The notes under the pieces were generated by a model, which was not told the origin of the DNA, did no database searches, and was given only the letters and a program-made list of their open reading frames with translations. From Chimonanthus salicifolius (lineage: Eukaryota; Streptophyta; Magnoliopsida; Laurales; Calycanthaceae), in contig CM023533.1 of NCBI GenBank assembly GCA_013350335.1, positions 35,148,170 through 35,212,169 of the forward strand: a DNA stretch of 64,000 nucleotides, written 5' to 3'. A program made the position numbers and the translations under genes. Shown here one piece after another: positions 44,265-57,700 of the stretch. The stretch's first letter is position 1; each line of letters begins with the position of its first letter.

Positions 44265-45250
44265 GTGGGCCACGACTTTACTTAGAGCCCACTGAGGCCC
44301 GTTGGGTACATACTTTAAAAATAGACGGGCCTTAGAGCACAAGCTCAATATGCCGAACAAATTTTTTTGTACAAACCCATTTATTTAAGTCAATGGTAGG
44401 CTCAAGCTTTTACTTGAAGCTCACTAAGACTCGTTAGACTCATACTTAAAAAAATAAATTGTTCTATAAACCTGAGCACAATCAATCGAATGAATAATAT
44501 TTGTCAAAATCCATTTATTTAGGTTGGGTTCGAAACACCTCTTAGTTTTTATTTTTTTAAAAAAACGATAAGAATAAAAGATAAAAAAAATGAGTTGAAG
44601 AGGATTTGAACCCAAGACTTTTAACTAAAAAAACGAATACTTTTACCACCAAGATACAAAAAATTTAATGTTTTCACTTCATGTGTTTTACATCATTAGT
44701 GTTTTAACATAAAAATGGACACTTTAAGATGAAAAAAACGCTTTAACGTAAAAAAACACTTTAATATAAAATAAAAAGCTTTAACATAAAAAAAAAAGTG
44801 CTTTAACATGAAATAACGCTAGCTAAATAGTGTTTTTTAATTAAAATGCTTCATTATCTAGCACTTTAACATGAAAAATGCTATTTAGTAAATGTTTTTT
44901 TATGTTAAAATGTATTTGTTTAAGTTAAAGCATTTTTTTATGTTAAAGCATTTTTTTCCTATTAAATTATTTTTTATTATTTAAGTGTATTTTTTCATAT
45001 TAAAGTGTATTTTATGTTAAACTGTTGGACTCGTACTTAAAAAATAAATAAATTTAAAAGCCCGAGCCCCAAGCCATCGCATAAATAATATTTGTCGAAG
45101 TCCATTTATTTAAGTCAGGTTCAGATAAATATACACCTTTTAATTTTTACTTATTTTTTTTTTAAAAAAAAAAAGTTAAATAAGATTTGGATCCAAGGCA
45201 TCTATACAAAAAACAAATACCTCTACCACCGATCTACAATAATTTTCATA
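44265..45250 (-). repeat. direct repeats with tRNA-like heads around a CTTTAACAT tract
   Basis: Two diverged units contain AATATTTGTC(A/G)AA(A/G)TCCATTT (44499 and 45089) followed by tRNA-like minus-strand sequences. Box B GGGTTCAAATCC and box A TTGGTGGTAAAAG lie at 44598-44660; diverged equivalents lie at 45181-45240. Between them (44700-45020) a low-complexity tract repeats CTTTAACATAAAAA on the left half and its inverse on the right half. An older copy of the first part lies near 44030-44060. Probably diverged SINE-like or TIR repeats; not assignable to a known family. Confidence 0.4.
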
Positions 45251-45639
45251 TTTTTAATTCACATCTTATTATGTATAGTGTTATGCATCATTAGTGCTTT
45301 AATGATTTCTGGACAATCTCATCCAGAAAAAAGTTTGATCCGATGCGAGAGGTACTCAACCCAATCTCATCATGATTGTTAAGTAGATTTACCCAATTTT
45401 ACAACTTTTAAAGTATTTCCAACACAAAATCTCAATTCTAATTTGTTTAAGAAGTAAACCCTTTAAAGAGTGCTCACCCTCGTCGTAACCAACCGGCTGT
45501 GAAGGGTAACTTTTCCCTCCATTTGTGAATAGATGAATTAACTGCCGAGTTTTCATTATCCTCCCAGCCACGGCAATTTTCATTCGCCCAAAACCTGGCG
45601 CCTTCTCGCCTTTTTCAGATAACGATCCAATCCAACTCT

Positions 45640-45750
45640 CTCTCTCTCTCTCTCACATAAATATAAAGACAAGTTGCCTTCTTCTCTGCTTTACTTGCTT
45701 CCAGACCCAGAATCAGCTTCTTTTTTTGCTGGTTCATTTCCTTTCAATCC
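45640..45750 (+). promoter_or_regulatory. core promoter and 5' leader of the MIEL1-like gene
   Basis: A CT dinucleotide run (about 45640-45655) is followed at once by an ATAAATATAAAG TATA-like box (about 45656-45667) and a pyrimidine-rich leader up to the ATG at 45751. This is a common layout for plant core promoters. The transcription start is inferred, not seen. Confidence 0.55.
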
Positions 45751-48700
45751 ATGGAAGGTTCTTCTCCTGCAGAGCAGCGTCTGGGTTTTGGAAAGATGGG
45801 CTATGGGTATATCCTCAAATCTCTTTTGCATGCTTGAAATTTGGAACGTTTTTTCTCATATATTTGTTTTTTTCTTTTTTTAAACTGAAAACTAAGGGTT
45901 CTGCTTTCTGGGTGCTATTGGTTTTCATCTTAGCTGCAAGCATTACAGAAGAAGATGCAAGATTCGAGCTCCCTGCTGCAATGAGGTCTTCACCTGCCGT
46001 CACTGCCATAACGAGGCCACGGTAGAAAAATGCCATTTTTCTTATCCTTTTAAGCAAAAGCTTGAATATATATATATTTTCATCTGCAGTTTTCCTTGTA
46101 TTTCATTTTTTCCTGATCGTTTTAAGCAATGATTTCAATTTTGTTAATTATTTCATCTTGGTATTGGTTGGAGTTCATTTTGTCTGATCATTGTTATACA
46201 AATAGTTGAATTCTTAAGATTTTTGTTGCTATTGGCATTGATTAGGTTTCAAGTTTATTTTTGAAATCTTTTTAGGCAAAGGTTTGAATTTTGAGCTAAC
46301 TTTGTCCGGGTAGTGATTGGATCTCATATTTCTGATCTTACCAAGCAATTAATTGAACTTTAAGCTTTTTATTTTTAATCTGGGTATTGATTTATTTTCA
46401 TTTTGAATCTGATGGTATTAAGAGCATTCTGAGAAATCTAGGTGACCGCCATGAAATCTGTCGGCAAGATGTTCAGCAAGTGAGTTTGGTTTTCTTGATA
46501 TTTTTTTTTATTTTCTGGGTTGCAAGATCTGATGACATTGACGATAAAATACTGAGGTCCAAATGATGTTTCAGGTCATATGTTCCGTCTGCGATACTGA
46601 ACAACCGGTGGGTACTGGTCAATTTGAGTCATTGATGCTCTATTTTCCTCTGTTTCCATCTGGAAAATCCAGATCCTCTTCAGGCTGCAGCAGACACTCA
46701 GCTTCGCCATCCCTCATTTTATCAAAATGCCGGATCAATAGAATAGTACCTCACATCAATTGCAAAATGCTGACAAGAAAAATGCATGATGTTCCATCTT
46801 CGCTGGCTGATGATGTGCAGTAGCTTTCTTATTCTTCCAGCATAAACTTTTTTATCTGCCATCAGCAGAGTATCTCAGCTTTTCCTTCTGACATAAATAA
46901 CTCAAGTTCAGATCCTCAGTGATCACCTATATAATTGACCAATTTGAAAGAACAACATCATCATAATGCAAGCTATAAAATGCAGAATGCATGTGGAACT
47001 TTATATTTGTATTTTTCAGTCCTAAATTTCCATGATATGATACCTTCCTGTTGATCCTGCATAAAAATCTTCTTAGCAGCTTTCTAACTATCCAAATTGT
47101 ATTCATAAAATAAATGGTGCTATTTTTTTACTCTTAACAAGCATAGGTCCAATATGTCTGTTCAAACTGCGGCGTTTGTATGGGAGAATATTTCTGCAAA
47201 ATCTGCAAGTTCTATGACGATGATGTGAGATAATTATTTTGTTATCTTGTTATATTATCATGGTCAAGTGCAAAAACAGATCTTTAATGGAATTTGAAGT
47301 GATTTGAGGTTGTTTGCTCTTACAGGCTGAGAAAAGACACTTCCATTGTCACGACTGCGGTATTTGCAGGTTAGTGATTCTTGATTTGTTTTCTGATGTT
47401 GTAAATCAGGGCCTTTTTAATTTGTCATGCTTGAGGCGTATGCTGCTTGGTCAACCCATGGTGGTGTTGTGTTGAAATTAATCGATGACTTAAGCTCTGG
47501 AGCTTTTGACATATTGGTCAGCTCCCTAGCAATTGGTATTAGAGCAGGTAACGTGTCCAATGTGCAAAAAATAGTGACAATAGGGAAAGGGCTATTTGAT
47601 GCCAATGTGAAAGCCACCACAAAGTAAAAAAGGGCTACATGGGTTGGGAAGCACGGTAGTGGTTTGTTATGTGACGAGTCATTGTTGAGGAAGAGTATTG
47701 AGTTTCGTTGAGACTTGTCACATGATGCAGTAGGGTATGCATCAACCTAGCATTGGATAGGTTTAAAGGCCTGGTTTTCTGTGTTCCATCTGTTTTGGAG
47801 TTTTTGACATATTGGTCAAGTCCCCAACATGGTGTCTAGGTGCTTTTATGGTTGATCATTGTTTTTTGATCGACCCCCTGCAGATGAACAATTATAGAAG
47901 TACTTTATTGATTACACTATCCATCCACACAATTATTATTGTAAATTGATCATTAAAGAGAAAGTGTCCACAAAGAAGTTTTTTCATATCACCATATCTT
48001 TGTAATGTTTACATAGCCTAAATGGGTGGTCCACTAAATGAAAAAGGTCCTGTTGATTCATTGTGCGACCTCAAACCCATCCATGGATTGATCAAGCAAT
48101 GGAACCTCAAGAATGATGAAGCCTAAACCTTCTCTATGTTCTGCATTAATGGAGTAAATCTGTTTACTGAATTGAAATGCAAAACTTGAAACAGAGTTGG
48201 TGGCAGAGAGAACTACTTTCACTGCCAGAAGTGTGGTATGTATTCTTTAACCCAATCTGTATCAAGAATCCAGTGTTGTTTGTAGTGGCTATTTGACCTA
48301 ATCTACAACTGGCTTGCTCCATCAGAAAAGTATGTTTAATAGACATCTTATTCTCATCTACCTTCCAGGTCACTGGAATCAGGAGATATTTAATGGTTCG
48401 TTAGGCTAATAATCAATGAGGACTCCATTTTCTTGTGTTCATATTAACATATGAAGCAAGGGGGCCAAGAACCATTTCAATGTGGAATAAACATTACTGT
48501 GTCAATGTTACTGCTTTTCAAGGTATTCAGATTGTGGATTTCCAACAATAATATTTCCAAGGGGCTCCCACAGTTTAGTGATCTAAACTGTTTGTATGAG
48601 AGCATACTTTAGACTGACAAGTGTAAAGGAAATATTCCACATTGTTTGATCTTAACCATTCAATTTTAGGCATCTTTGCTTTCCAATATGGGCACTAGCT

Positions 48701-51700
48701 GTACTACTAATCTTTGGACATGACTTGAAGGGATAGGATTTCCAATCTAGGTCATCCACAATGGGGCCTAAAATTTGTAACCCTAAACAATGGGAGGTCT
48801 ACATGTCTAAACTGTCCAAATTTGGGGCAAACTGTAACAACTTTGCAGGCCCCCAAACAGTGACTCCTCATCGGCCTCCATGTTGTGTTTGTTTTTGTTA
48901 TTTATTTAATTTTTTGCACTGTAACCAAACCATCAATACACGCTTGAACTCAAATGTTTAGAGAAGGTTAGCTGCTTTTACCATTCAACCACACATGAAA
49001 CTTGTTCTAACATGGACAGAAAGCCAACCCAGCACTTGAAAGTGACAAGGTAGAGCCAGAAAACAATGATATGCTTGCTTTGTTCATATCTATTTCATAT
49101 CAGATCTTATAGTCACTACCAGTAACATGGTCCAGTCCCCCAATGGAAACATTATTTGCCTCTGAACTGTTGCATTTTAGCTTCATTGCTACTGTCCACT
49201 GGGGGGGCCCAAGATTGGATTTACTGGGAAATCCTATTACACTGAGGGGCTGTTGTCAATGTCCTTGAGGAAATTAATTCCACAAGAAAATTTGTCTTTA
49301 GATACAATCCATGTTGTCTAGCACAGTCATAAACTCCGGCATCGTGTCGGGCCATGAAAACCCGGCGTTAATGGTTTTTGCATTAAAAATCTTATTTTCA
49401 CAAAAAATGAACAAGATGTTGTCTCATGAAGGGAGGAAAATCTCTCTCTTTTCCTCATTAAATTTTTTCTATCTCCTCTCTTAGGAATTTGATTCTTTGG
49501 AAGAAGAGGAAAATGCCTCATGTTCTATGCTTTTGGCAAAGGGACCTTGTTTTGTAGAGAAGAGGGGAGACTCATTTTCTTTACTTTTCACTTTCCATGA
49601 GCTGGAAAATGACAAACAGCCCTGATGGACACTTTCTTCTTGAGCTCAGATAGTTGGCATGGGCTTCGTGTATATGGGTGGGGGTGGGAATTTTTTAAAA
49701 ATTGCTATGGCACAGGTGGTGTTGTACATATTTTGGAAACCCTTCTATAACTTCGTCATGCCCAACTCCAAACCTAAACAAACTGGAAAATTCCTGCATG
49801 GATGTCTAGTGGATCTACTAATGCCAACCTTTAGGATTTCCATTTAAAATTTCCCCTTATTTTAAGGAGATCTAAGTAAAAGAGAAGCAGCAGAGTTGGA
49901 ATAGGAACGAGTGAAATACCAGCTTAAGAGTAGAAGCAATTGGATGTTTTCTCTTAAGATTTACAGAATGAATCTTTTCCACTTGTAAAAACCCATGACC
50001 TTTAGTTGACCCTCATAATCTCATGAATAAAGAATAACCTTTCGATGATAATCTGATTTTTACTTTCTCATCACAGTTTCTTCTAAGAGAGTCAGATGAT
50101 CTGTTCACTACCTTTACTTGATGAAATATGATTAGTTTGATGATTGCTCATGACTAAATTTTGCTTTTCAGTGTGAATGCCTTTTGGCTGAATGCCTATT
50201 TCAAGTTATGTAGTTGTATATTCTGCTTTGCAGAGGGTTGACTTTAAATTATGTATAGTTTATGTAATCAGAACCTCTTAACGCATGTTCCTTTCATGGA
50301 TATAAGTAACTGATAAAAAAACACTGACGGTGCAACTTATGTCATTTTATGATCCATCTATGGTCAAGATCAGTCCAAGATCATTGGTGCATTTTGAACT
50401 AGTCTCCATCTATGATACAATCCATCATCTAGAGTGATATGGAAATCATCAACCATCGTAAAGGAGCATAACAATTAGCCAGCTTAACAATGGTGAGGTG
50501 AGAACAATTGCTAGGAGCAGGGTAACTGATACATATGACAAAATGCTAATAGTTTTCTATGTGGTGTATGGGTTAATCACTTGTATTGTAGTTTTAATGA
50601 GCTAATATGCAGTGGGGTAGCTCAACTGGTAACTTCTCGCCTCAGGAAGTGAGAGGTTGTGAGTTCGAGTCCCTGTGACATTAACCGGTGGCTATCCTGT
50701 GTGGGTGCAGGACGTCACCCGAAGGGGATTTTAGGAGAACTAAGCCTAACCCCATGATTTTCAAGGAGATTTCCCCCCTTTTGTACTAAAAAAAGGAGAG
50801 TTAATATGCAGGTTCAACCCCACATGCAGACCTGTTATCACATGGCCTACATTGTTAAGAGCGATTTCATCATCATAAACATTTTCAAGGGTAGAACAGG
50901 GATGTGCGTAAGGCATGGCCCACAAATTGTAGAATCCTTCTTTGATAGAGAACTATCAATCTTTGTGAAAAGCTGAAAATTTATGTATTTACCCCTAAAC
51001 TTGCATTTTATCGATTGGTGGCCCTTAGGTACTCAAGCTTATGTATTGGCCCCTCCATGAAAAGTTTTCTGTTTCCTCCCTTGATCATTATAATTCTTGA
51101 TTTCATCTGTCAATTTTATGGTTACTGTAGTACTGTCAAACACTTAAAATCGTTGACGTTACCATAATTAGGACAGTTTGGACATCCATGCATGTGCTTT
51201 TTTTGGGGGAAAGTTGCAATTGCTATTTTTAGTAGACATGCACCCATGAGAAGTTACTCCATTGCATTTTTATTTTAGAAGGAATTGACAACCATGCCTT
51301 TCCTTTTCAAAGTGCAGATCAAAACTTTCTTAAACAGTGAGATCTATTCCACACTGAATTTTTTTATTGTAGGGGCTTTTGGTGATGCTTTTAATGTTCA
51401 TGGCTTTCCCCTGTGGAATGTGGTGAACTCACATTGATAGTGGGTGATCTACTCAAGAAACAGTACGCGGAATTCAACCAAAATCAACTGCAAGAGATTC
51501 TTGAATCTCTAAACTCAGAAGACAAAGGTTTCCCCGTACAATCCCCCTATTGGGAGAAAAAGCGGTAATTGATGCGCGAGCAATCCAACTTCTAGCCTTT
51601 CCATGATCGGTTTATCTAAAAACCCCAACATCAATAGAAAATGAATGGTTTACCCTCTCATCTTTGTAAATATGACTTGATGTGAGGAGGTGCCATCCTT

Positions 51701-54700
51701 CCTCTTCCTTAGGGTCGAAAAGCACCCAGCGATGTTAGGTTGATGAGGGGAGAGTGCATTTGTTCTAGTTGGCCAAGCCTCCCCCATCTTCCCTAGTTAG
51801 GGATTAATAATTCAAACATTAGTTGATGTGTTGGGATGAAGTTCGTTGGTGCTACTTTAGGATGAATGGTAGAGGCACATGGAGGTATTGACTCTCATTA
51901 TCGATCGGATGGAGGGAACCACAGTGCCGATTGAAGAGGGGGTGATGTTTTTCTTTTGACTACTGTTTTTTTTTTCTTTTTCTGAAAGGGCTTTTGTTAG
52001 TTTCTTGTGAACCAATTTCACTAGTTTTGGCGGTTGAACCAGCCAACAAAAAAATTAAAAATACCTCCATATCGTGTGACGGCACTCATGTATTTTGGCC
52101 TACTACTGTGGGTCTTTGCCCTTGAGAGAATCATTTTGCTAATGCATGCTCCGCATCACAACTCCAAGGGGTTGGCCTAGTGGTCAAGACACAAAACTTT
52201 AGGATTGAGGTCTTGAGTTCAATCTCTGGTAACTCCAATGAAGGGTCACTCTCCATGAGATATGTATAGAGTAAGGTCCCACCGTTTGAACTCAGCATGT
52301 GTGTGTAGGGAGGCGTACACATGCCCCAAAGGACTAGTCAGGTGAGACACCTGAACACTTTTGGTCATAAAAAAAAAAGTCATTTTGCTAATGCCACACC
52401 TACCTATGGAGGGAGGTATGGTTGAGCCTTAGGTAGATAGATATCTGTTGATTTTCTAATTACGTGGTCGGGGCTGAAACTTTGAAAATTGTGATTTACA
52501 GAGGGCAAAGACATTGTTTATAAGGATGAAAAGAAAATGAAGTGCCAAATATTTTCCATTCATCACTTGTTTATCTTGTATTCTTGTTCAATTCAACAAT
52601 ACGACTGTTAACTCCAAAATCTATGCCACCAATTTAAGCACCATGTTTTCATGCAGCGAGAGGAACTATTGTCTATTCAATGGGTGTAACCATTCAAAAT
52701 GCCCTGAGAATTGAGAAAGCAGGGGATGACTCTTGCCATCTGAAACATATATGCCTAATTGGTGGTCAAAAGTTTTTATTGTACATTGATAGTGTTCATA
52801 AAGTTTTCTTGGCCATTTCATATGTGACACTCCATTCCCATCAGTGGGTCAACTACACATCATTACTATTACTGCTATTGTTGTTGTTTCTGATTCAAGG
52901 ATATTCTCATGTAACCTTTCAAAAGAAAAAAAGAAAGAGAGGATATGCTCATGTATTTTCTATATGTTCAAATCTCTAATCTATTAATTGCCATGTATTC
53001 CACCTAATTTCTATAAGTGTAACCCCCAGTTGTATACACTTGAAAGTATCTTGTATAAGCTAGAAGTTTCCCCCTTTTTTTGACTTTCAATATTTGTAAG
53101 AGAATGCAGGATCTTGCTATTCAATTGATTTGCATGGTAAACATTCATGTGTGGAGAACTCGATGCGACACCATTGTCCTATATGCTATGAGGTATACGT
53201 TCATGGAGTACATCTTCTTTTTTTTGAAAATGGAAGTTATGATCACCAAAATTGTATTGTTACCATACTGCAGTATCTTTTTGATTCCTTGAAAGAGACA
53301 ACTGTTTTGAAATGTGGGCATACCATGCATTCGGAATGCTTTCTTGAGATGATGAAGCATGAACAGTAAGGCTCCTCTCCTTGAGTTTTATTTCTTTTTG
53401 TTTTGTCTTGACCACTTTCTGTGACCAATAGCCCTTGTGGTCCCTGAGTTTCTCTTGGTTATGTACTCTCAGATTTCAATGTCCAATATGCTCCAAGACT
53501 GTGATTGACATGTCCAATTACTGGAAGAAGATGGATGAGGAGGTAAGTGCATATGGAAAGTAGAAATGTGTGTTGATTTTTATATGTTACCTAATGAAGT
53601 GGTAATATCTAATTTAGACAGTTGGCTTCTCACTCAAGAAAGCCACATTAAATTAAGAATACAAGTAAAATGTTGTTTCTTTTTTTTTTTTGTGTTTTTT
53701 AGAGGAAAAGCTGGGCATGAAATTGAACTTTCATTACATTAAAGGACTTTATTCTTCAGTTAAATCTGATTTGCTTGCCTTTATCATGTAAATTAACGAA
53801 CTACTTACTCCAAGTATAGGTGCACTTGTCAAGAGACATGATTAAGTTTTTTCGTGGCCCGAGTGTTGTGGAGTTTATAATGTCTATATTCTTTCTGTGG
53901 TTTACTTATAAGGTTTTATTAATTTAACAGTTTTGGCTTTTAGTCATTTTCCTTGTTTTTTTTTTTCTGTTCTTTTTAATCTTCTTGGTGTAAATATCTT
54001 AAAACTTAGTCAGTGATTTTGGGGTGCACTTCATTAGATTCCAGATATTATTTCGGTCAAATGTCCACATAAAAAGTGATGCCAGTCATCAATGGATGAG
54101 ACAGTAACAATTGGGCCTCAGAGATGAAAACATGATCCAGACTGTTGACTTTTTTTTTTTTTGAGACGAGACTCTTGACGTGGTGACACTGCATTGTCAT
54201 CAGCCTTAAAATTGCGTGTCATCATCCAATTAGCAACCTGCAACTGGCAGCTTAAGAAAAGCAATTATCCAAATGCAAGCAATCTGATCAGGTATTCATC
54301 AGATGAGTGCAATTTCATTTTATGGACTCTTCATTATGGTTTATGGTCCAATGAATTGGGCAAAACAAAGTATCAGGTGGTTCAGTTTTACATAACACCT
54401 GGCTTTCCCCTTAATCTCAGCAGTTTATTTTGGGGTTGGGGGGGGGGAGGAGAAGAGGAGAGGAGAGGTTCCTTATCGGTTGCTCAGGGATACAAGGGGA
54501 ATGGAAAGCAAGAAGACATTTACACTATAGGTGATTTAACTATAGCAGTAGATTAGGCAGGGGTTGTCTTTGGTTATAGAAACTGTGGATTCTGTTTTGT
54601 AATTAGGGGGTTTGGTTCTTTTGCTCTGTTCATTGTTTTCTACACTATATGTGATTTAACTATAGCACTAGATTAGGCAGGGGTTGTCATTGGTTATAGA

Positions 54701-57700
54701 AACTATGGATTCTGTTTTGTAATTAGGGGATTTGGTTCTTTTGCTCTGTTCATTGTTTTCTTTGTTCTGTTGTTCTCCCCTTTTTATTAATGAAGTTCCC
54801 TTTCCAAAAAAAAAAACTATAGCACTAGATTACACATGTGATAGAAGAAATGGCTGTGAAACAGAGCTGGGAAATACTGCAACAGTAAATGGTTCCAGTA
54901 TGGGAAACATGATTCATATAAGTATAAAGATGAATATGTGCACCAGTTGAAGCAAAAACCATCAGCGAAAAGTATCCTCTAGTTAACTTACAAGAATATA
55001 GATTCTCTCTTTACGAATTGATTCTAGATGCTTGCTATAAGGCTTCGATGATGATGACGACATTTTATCACAATCATTCCTATATTGTATGCATTTCCCT
55101 CTATCCATGAGGTCATTATATATTGTTCAACAAGCTAATCCTATTTATTAGGAAATGAATTTGTAATACAATATTACAGGTTTGGTTGATGGCATGATTC
55201 ACCCTAAAAAATAATGCACAAAAATACAGCTAAACTAGCGGGATGTCCCTTTACAATGAAAGCTTCAAAATCCAATCCCCCTCTCCTAGAGATTCACCAA
55301 CCACTTAGCTTTTTCATTCATGGTGGAAGGTAAGTTTCATGATCTTCGATGAGAGCCTGTAGAGTAGTGGAAGGCGATCTGTGTTGCAACCTTGTAGTTG
55401 CAGGTTTAGTCATTATTTACCTTCCATAAAGAAGTCCATGATCTCCATAATCCCATGCCTGCAATGGAGGCTGACCATCTAATTATGTCTAGAGAATCCT
55501 ACCACAACTTAATAGACAGAGGACTTTAAATATCACTTAGGACACATTTGTTTGCACAGGTTTTCCTTTTTTCACAAATTTTCTAGAAATTTGATTTTCC
55601 AAGGCCGAATTTTCCTAAGAAGATAGCTCAAAAATTTTCCCGTCTAGACCCAAGGAGAAATGTTTTCTTGTGGAAAGTTTACGAAGCACACATTTAGGCA
55701 CTTGATCAACAATCTTAAATTCCTTGTTATTTAAAAAGTTGGCACGATCCCACCAACCTTTAAGTAAATGACTTGACCAACCTAAACATTTATTAAATTG
55801 ATTAACCTAACCTTATTATGATTAAACAACCTGTTTTTAGCACCCAGCCAAGCTTAAATGGGTTGACCCAACTCTACCCATTTACTAAAAGCTTGGCCCA
55901 ACCAAACTTAAACCACTTATCAAATGGGTAGGCCCAACCCAAAACAATCATAAATGGGTTTATCATTTATTAAATAGGTTATCCCAATCTAAGTACCTGA
56001 CCAAGTTTAAGTCAGCTGACCTCAACCTAGTCCATTTATTGAAGCTTGACTCAATACGCTCATGCTTACTTACCTAAATTATTTATTAAATGGCCCAACC
56101 TGAAACAATCCATTTTTTAAACAGTTGACCGAACTCGAATCATCCTAAATGGTCAAATCCAATGCATAGATAAGAGAACTTATTTGTTAAGTGGGTTAAA
56201 CCAATTGTTAAACAGTGAATCTAAAGTAGTACCTACCGATCTCAACCAATTTATAAAATGTGCTAAGCCAACCTGACTTGATCTATTTATTAAATAGGTT
56301 AAATCAACCTGACTCTACCAATTTATTGCCAATTTTTATGCAGTTTAGTGCCAAACAAACTTATGAAAGATTCTAGATTAGACAAATTCCTACCAAACCA
56401 TTTTCTCAGAAAAAAATTGCCATAAGAATCCAGTTTTTGGTTGGAATTCATTTTTCTCAATAAACCAACAAACATGTCCTTAGAACCATGGGACTTACAA
56501 ACTTCATTCTCAATGTCTTCAGCCAGAGAACCCTAGCAAAGCTCAGTTTAAAAGATCCTTCTGCAGAAACTTTGCATGCCAATCATCTCCATGCCATGTG
56601 TCTGTTTATCAATCACCATTTTATGGATGATTACTCGTTGATTATGTGTAACTGTCGATATGAAGTTTTATATGCTTTGACTTTTCTTTGAGAAGTCATG
56701 GGAGACCACTATATGGTGTTCAATCGTCTTGATGTGCTAATCTTTTTTATGGTTAAAGTTTTGCCCAACCTCAACATGAGAGTTAAGTGGAGCATGATCC
56801 CAAGTAAAACAGATAATTACTTCCAAAAGAATTAGATGTTCAATTCCAACTGCATTAGAAGTTTCCAATCAATGTGTATCTGAACTGCTGCTAATGAGAA
56901 AATATTGTTTTGTGATTGGGAACGTAAATGGACCTGGTTCTGGTTGGGGTTGGCATGTGCCAAGTCCTATTGTAGGCTGCTGGGCTATTTGAATTCAGTC
57001 TTTTGGGCCAAATTGTTTTAATGCTAGATGCCAACCAGCTGCATCCTGGCTGGGTATGACATGCACCTTAGTTGCAGGTTGGACTCTTCAAGCCGTCTAG
57101 CTTTCAGGCCAAAATGTCATCCCTGATTGTGATACTGAAATGCTGCAAAATGTTGCAGCATTAGACTACTGGGCTAGTTGAATGGCACTATAAGCATGTA
57201 ACTTTTCGCCCATTATTAATGTCATGTTTTTTTTTTCTCCTTGGATTAAGATTTGGATTGGAATCATTCTTTTTAAAAGGGAAAAAAAATACTAAGTTGG
57301 AATGAATCCACAAACCCGTGGTGCGAAAGGTTGTCACCAAATCCAAACTAATTTTAAAGGTCTTTGCTACACTAAAACTAATTCTTTTTGAATCTCTTCT
57401 TACCAGATCCAAGCTATTATAATGCCCGAGGACTATCGCTACAAGAAGGTGCATGCTTTATCCTTGAGTCATTTCTTTAGTTGGTTCAAGTTATGAATAT
57501 TCGATGTTTATTTATAATGAAAATGTTGTCTCTTGATGATAAAAAATCCATCATTTATGTAGAAAATTTTCTAAACAAAAATCAGAAAGCTAATGTACTT
57601 TGTTATATTTTGAGATTACTTCTCAAATTAATTGTATGAACTTTGAGTGCTTTATGTCAATTCCTACTGAAATCTATCACACGATTGCATTTCTTTGAAT

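Noticed and set aside
45726..46025. A 99-codon frame overlapping exons 1 and 2 of the MIEL1-like gene
   Set aside because: It is in another phase from the zinc-finger exons and reads through an intron.
52159..52225. A tRNA gene candidate (and similar at 50612-50685 and 33590-33650)
   Set aside because: Box A and B are present but the cloverleaf is not, and the poly(A) tails and TSDs show these are SINEs.
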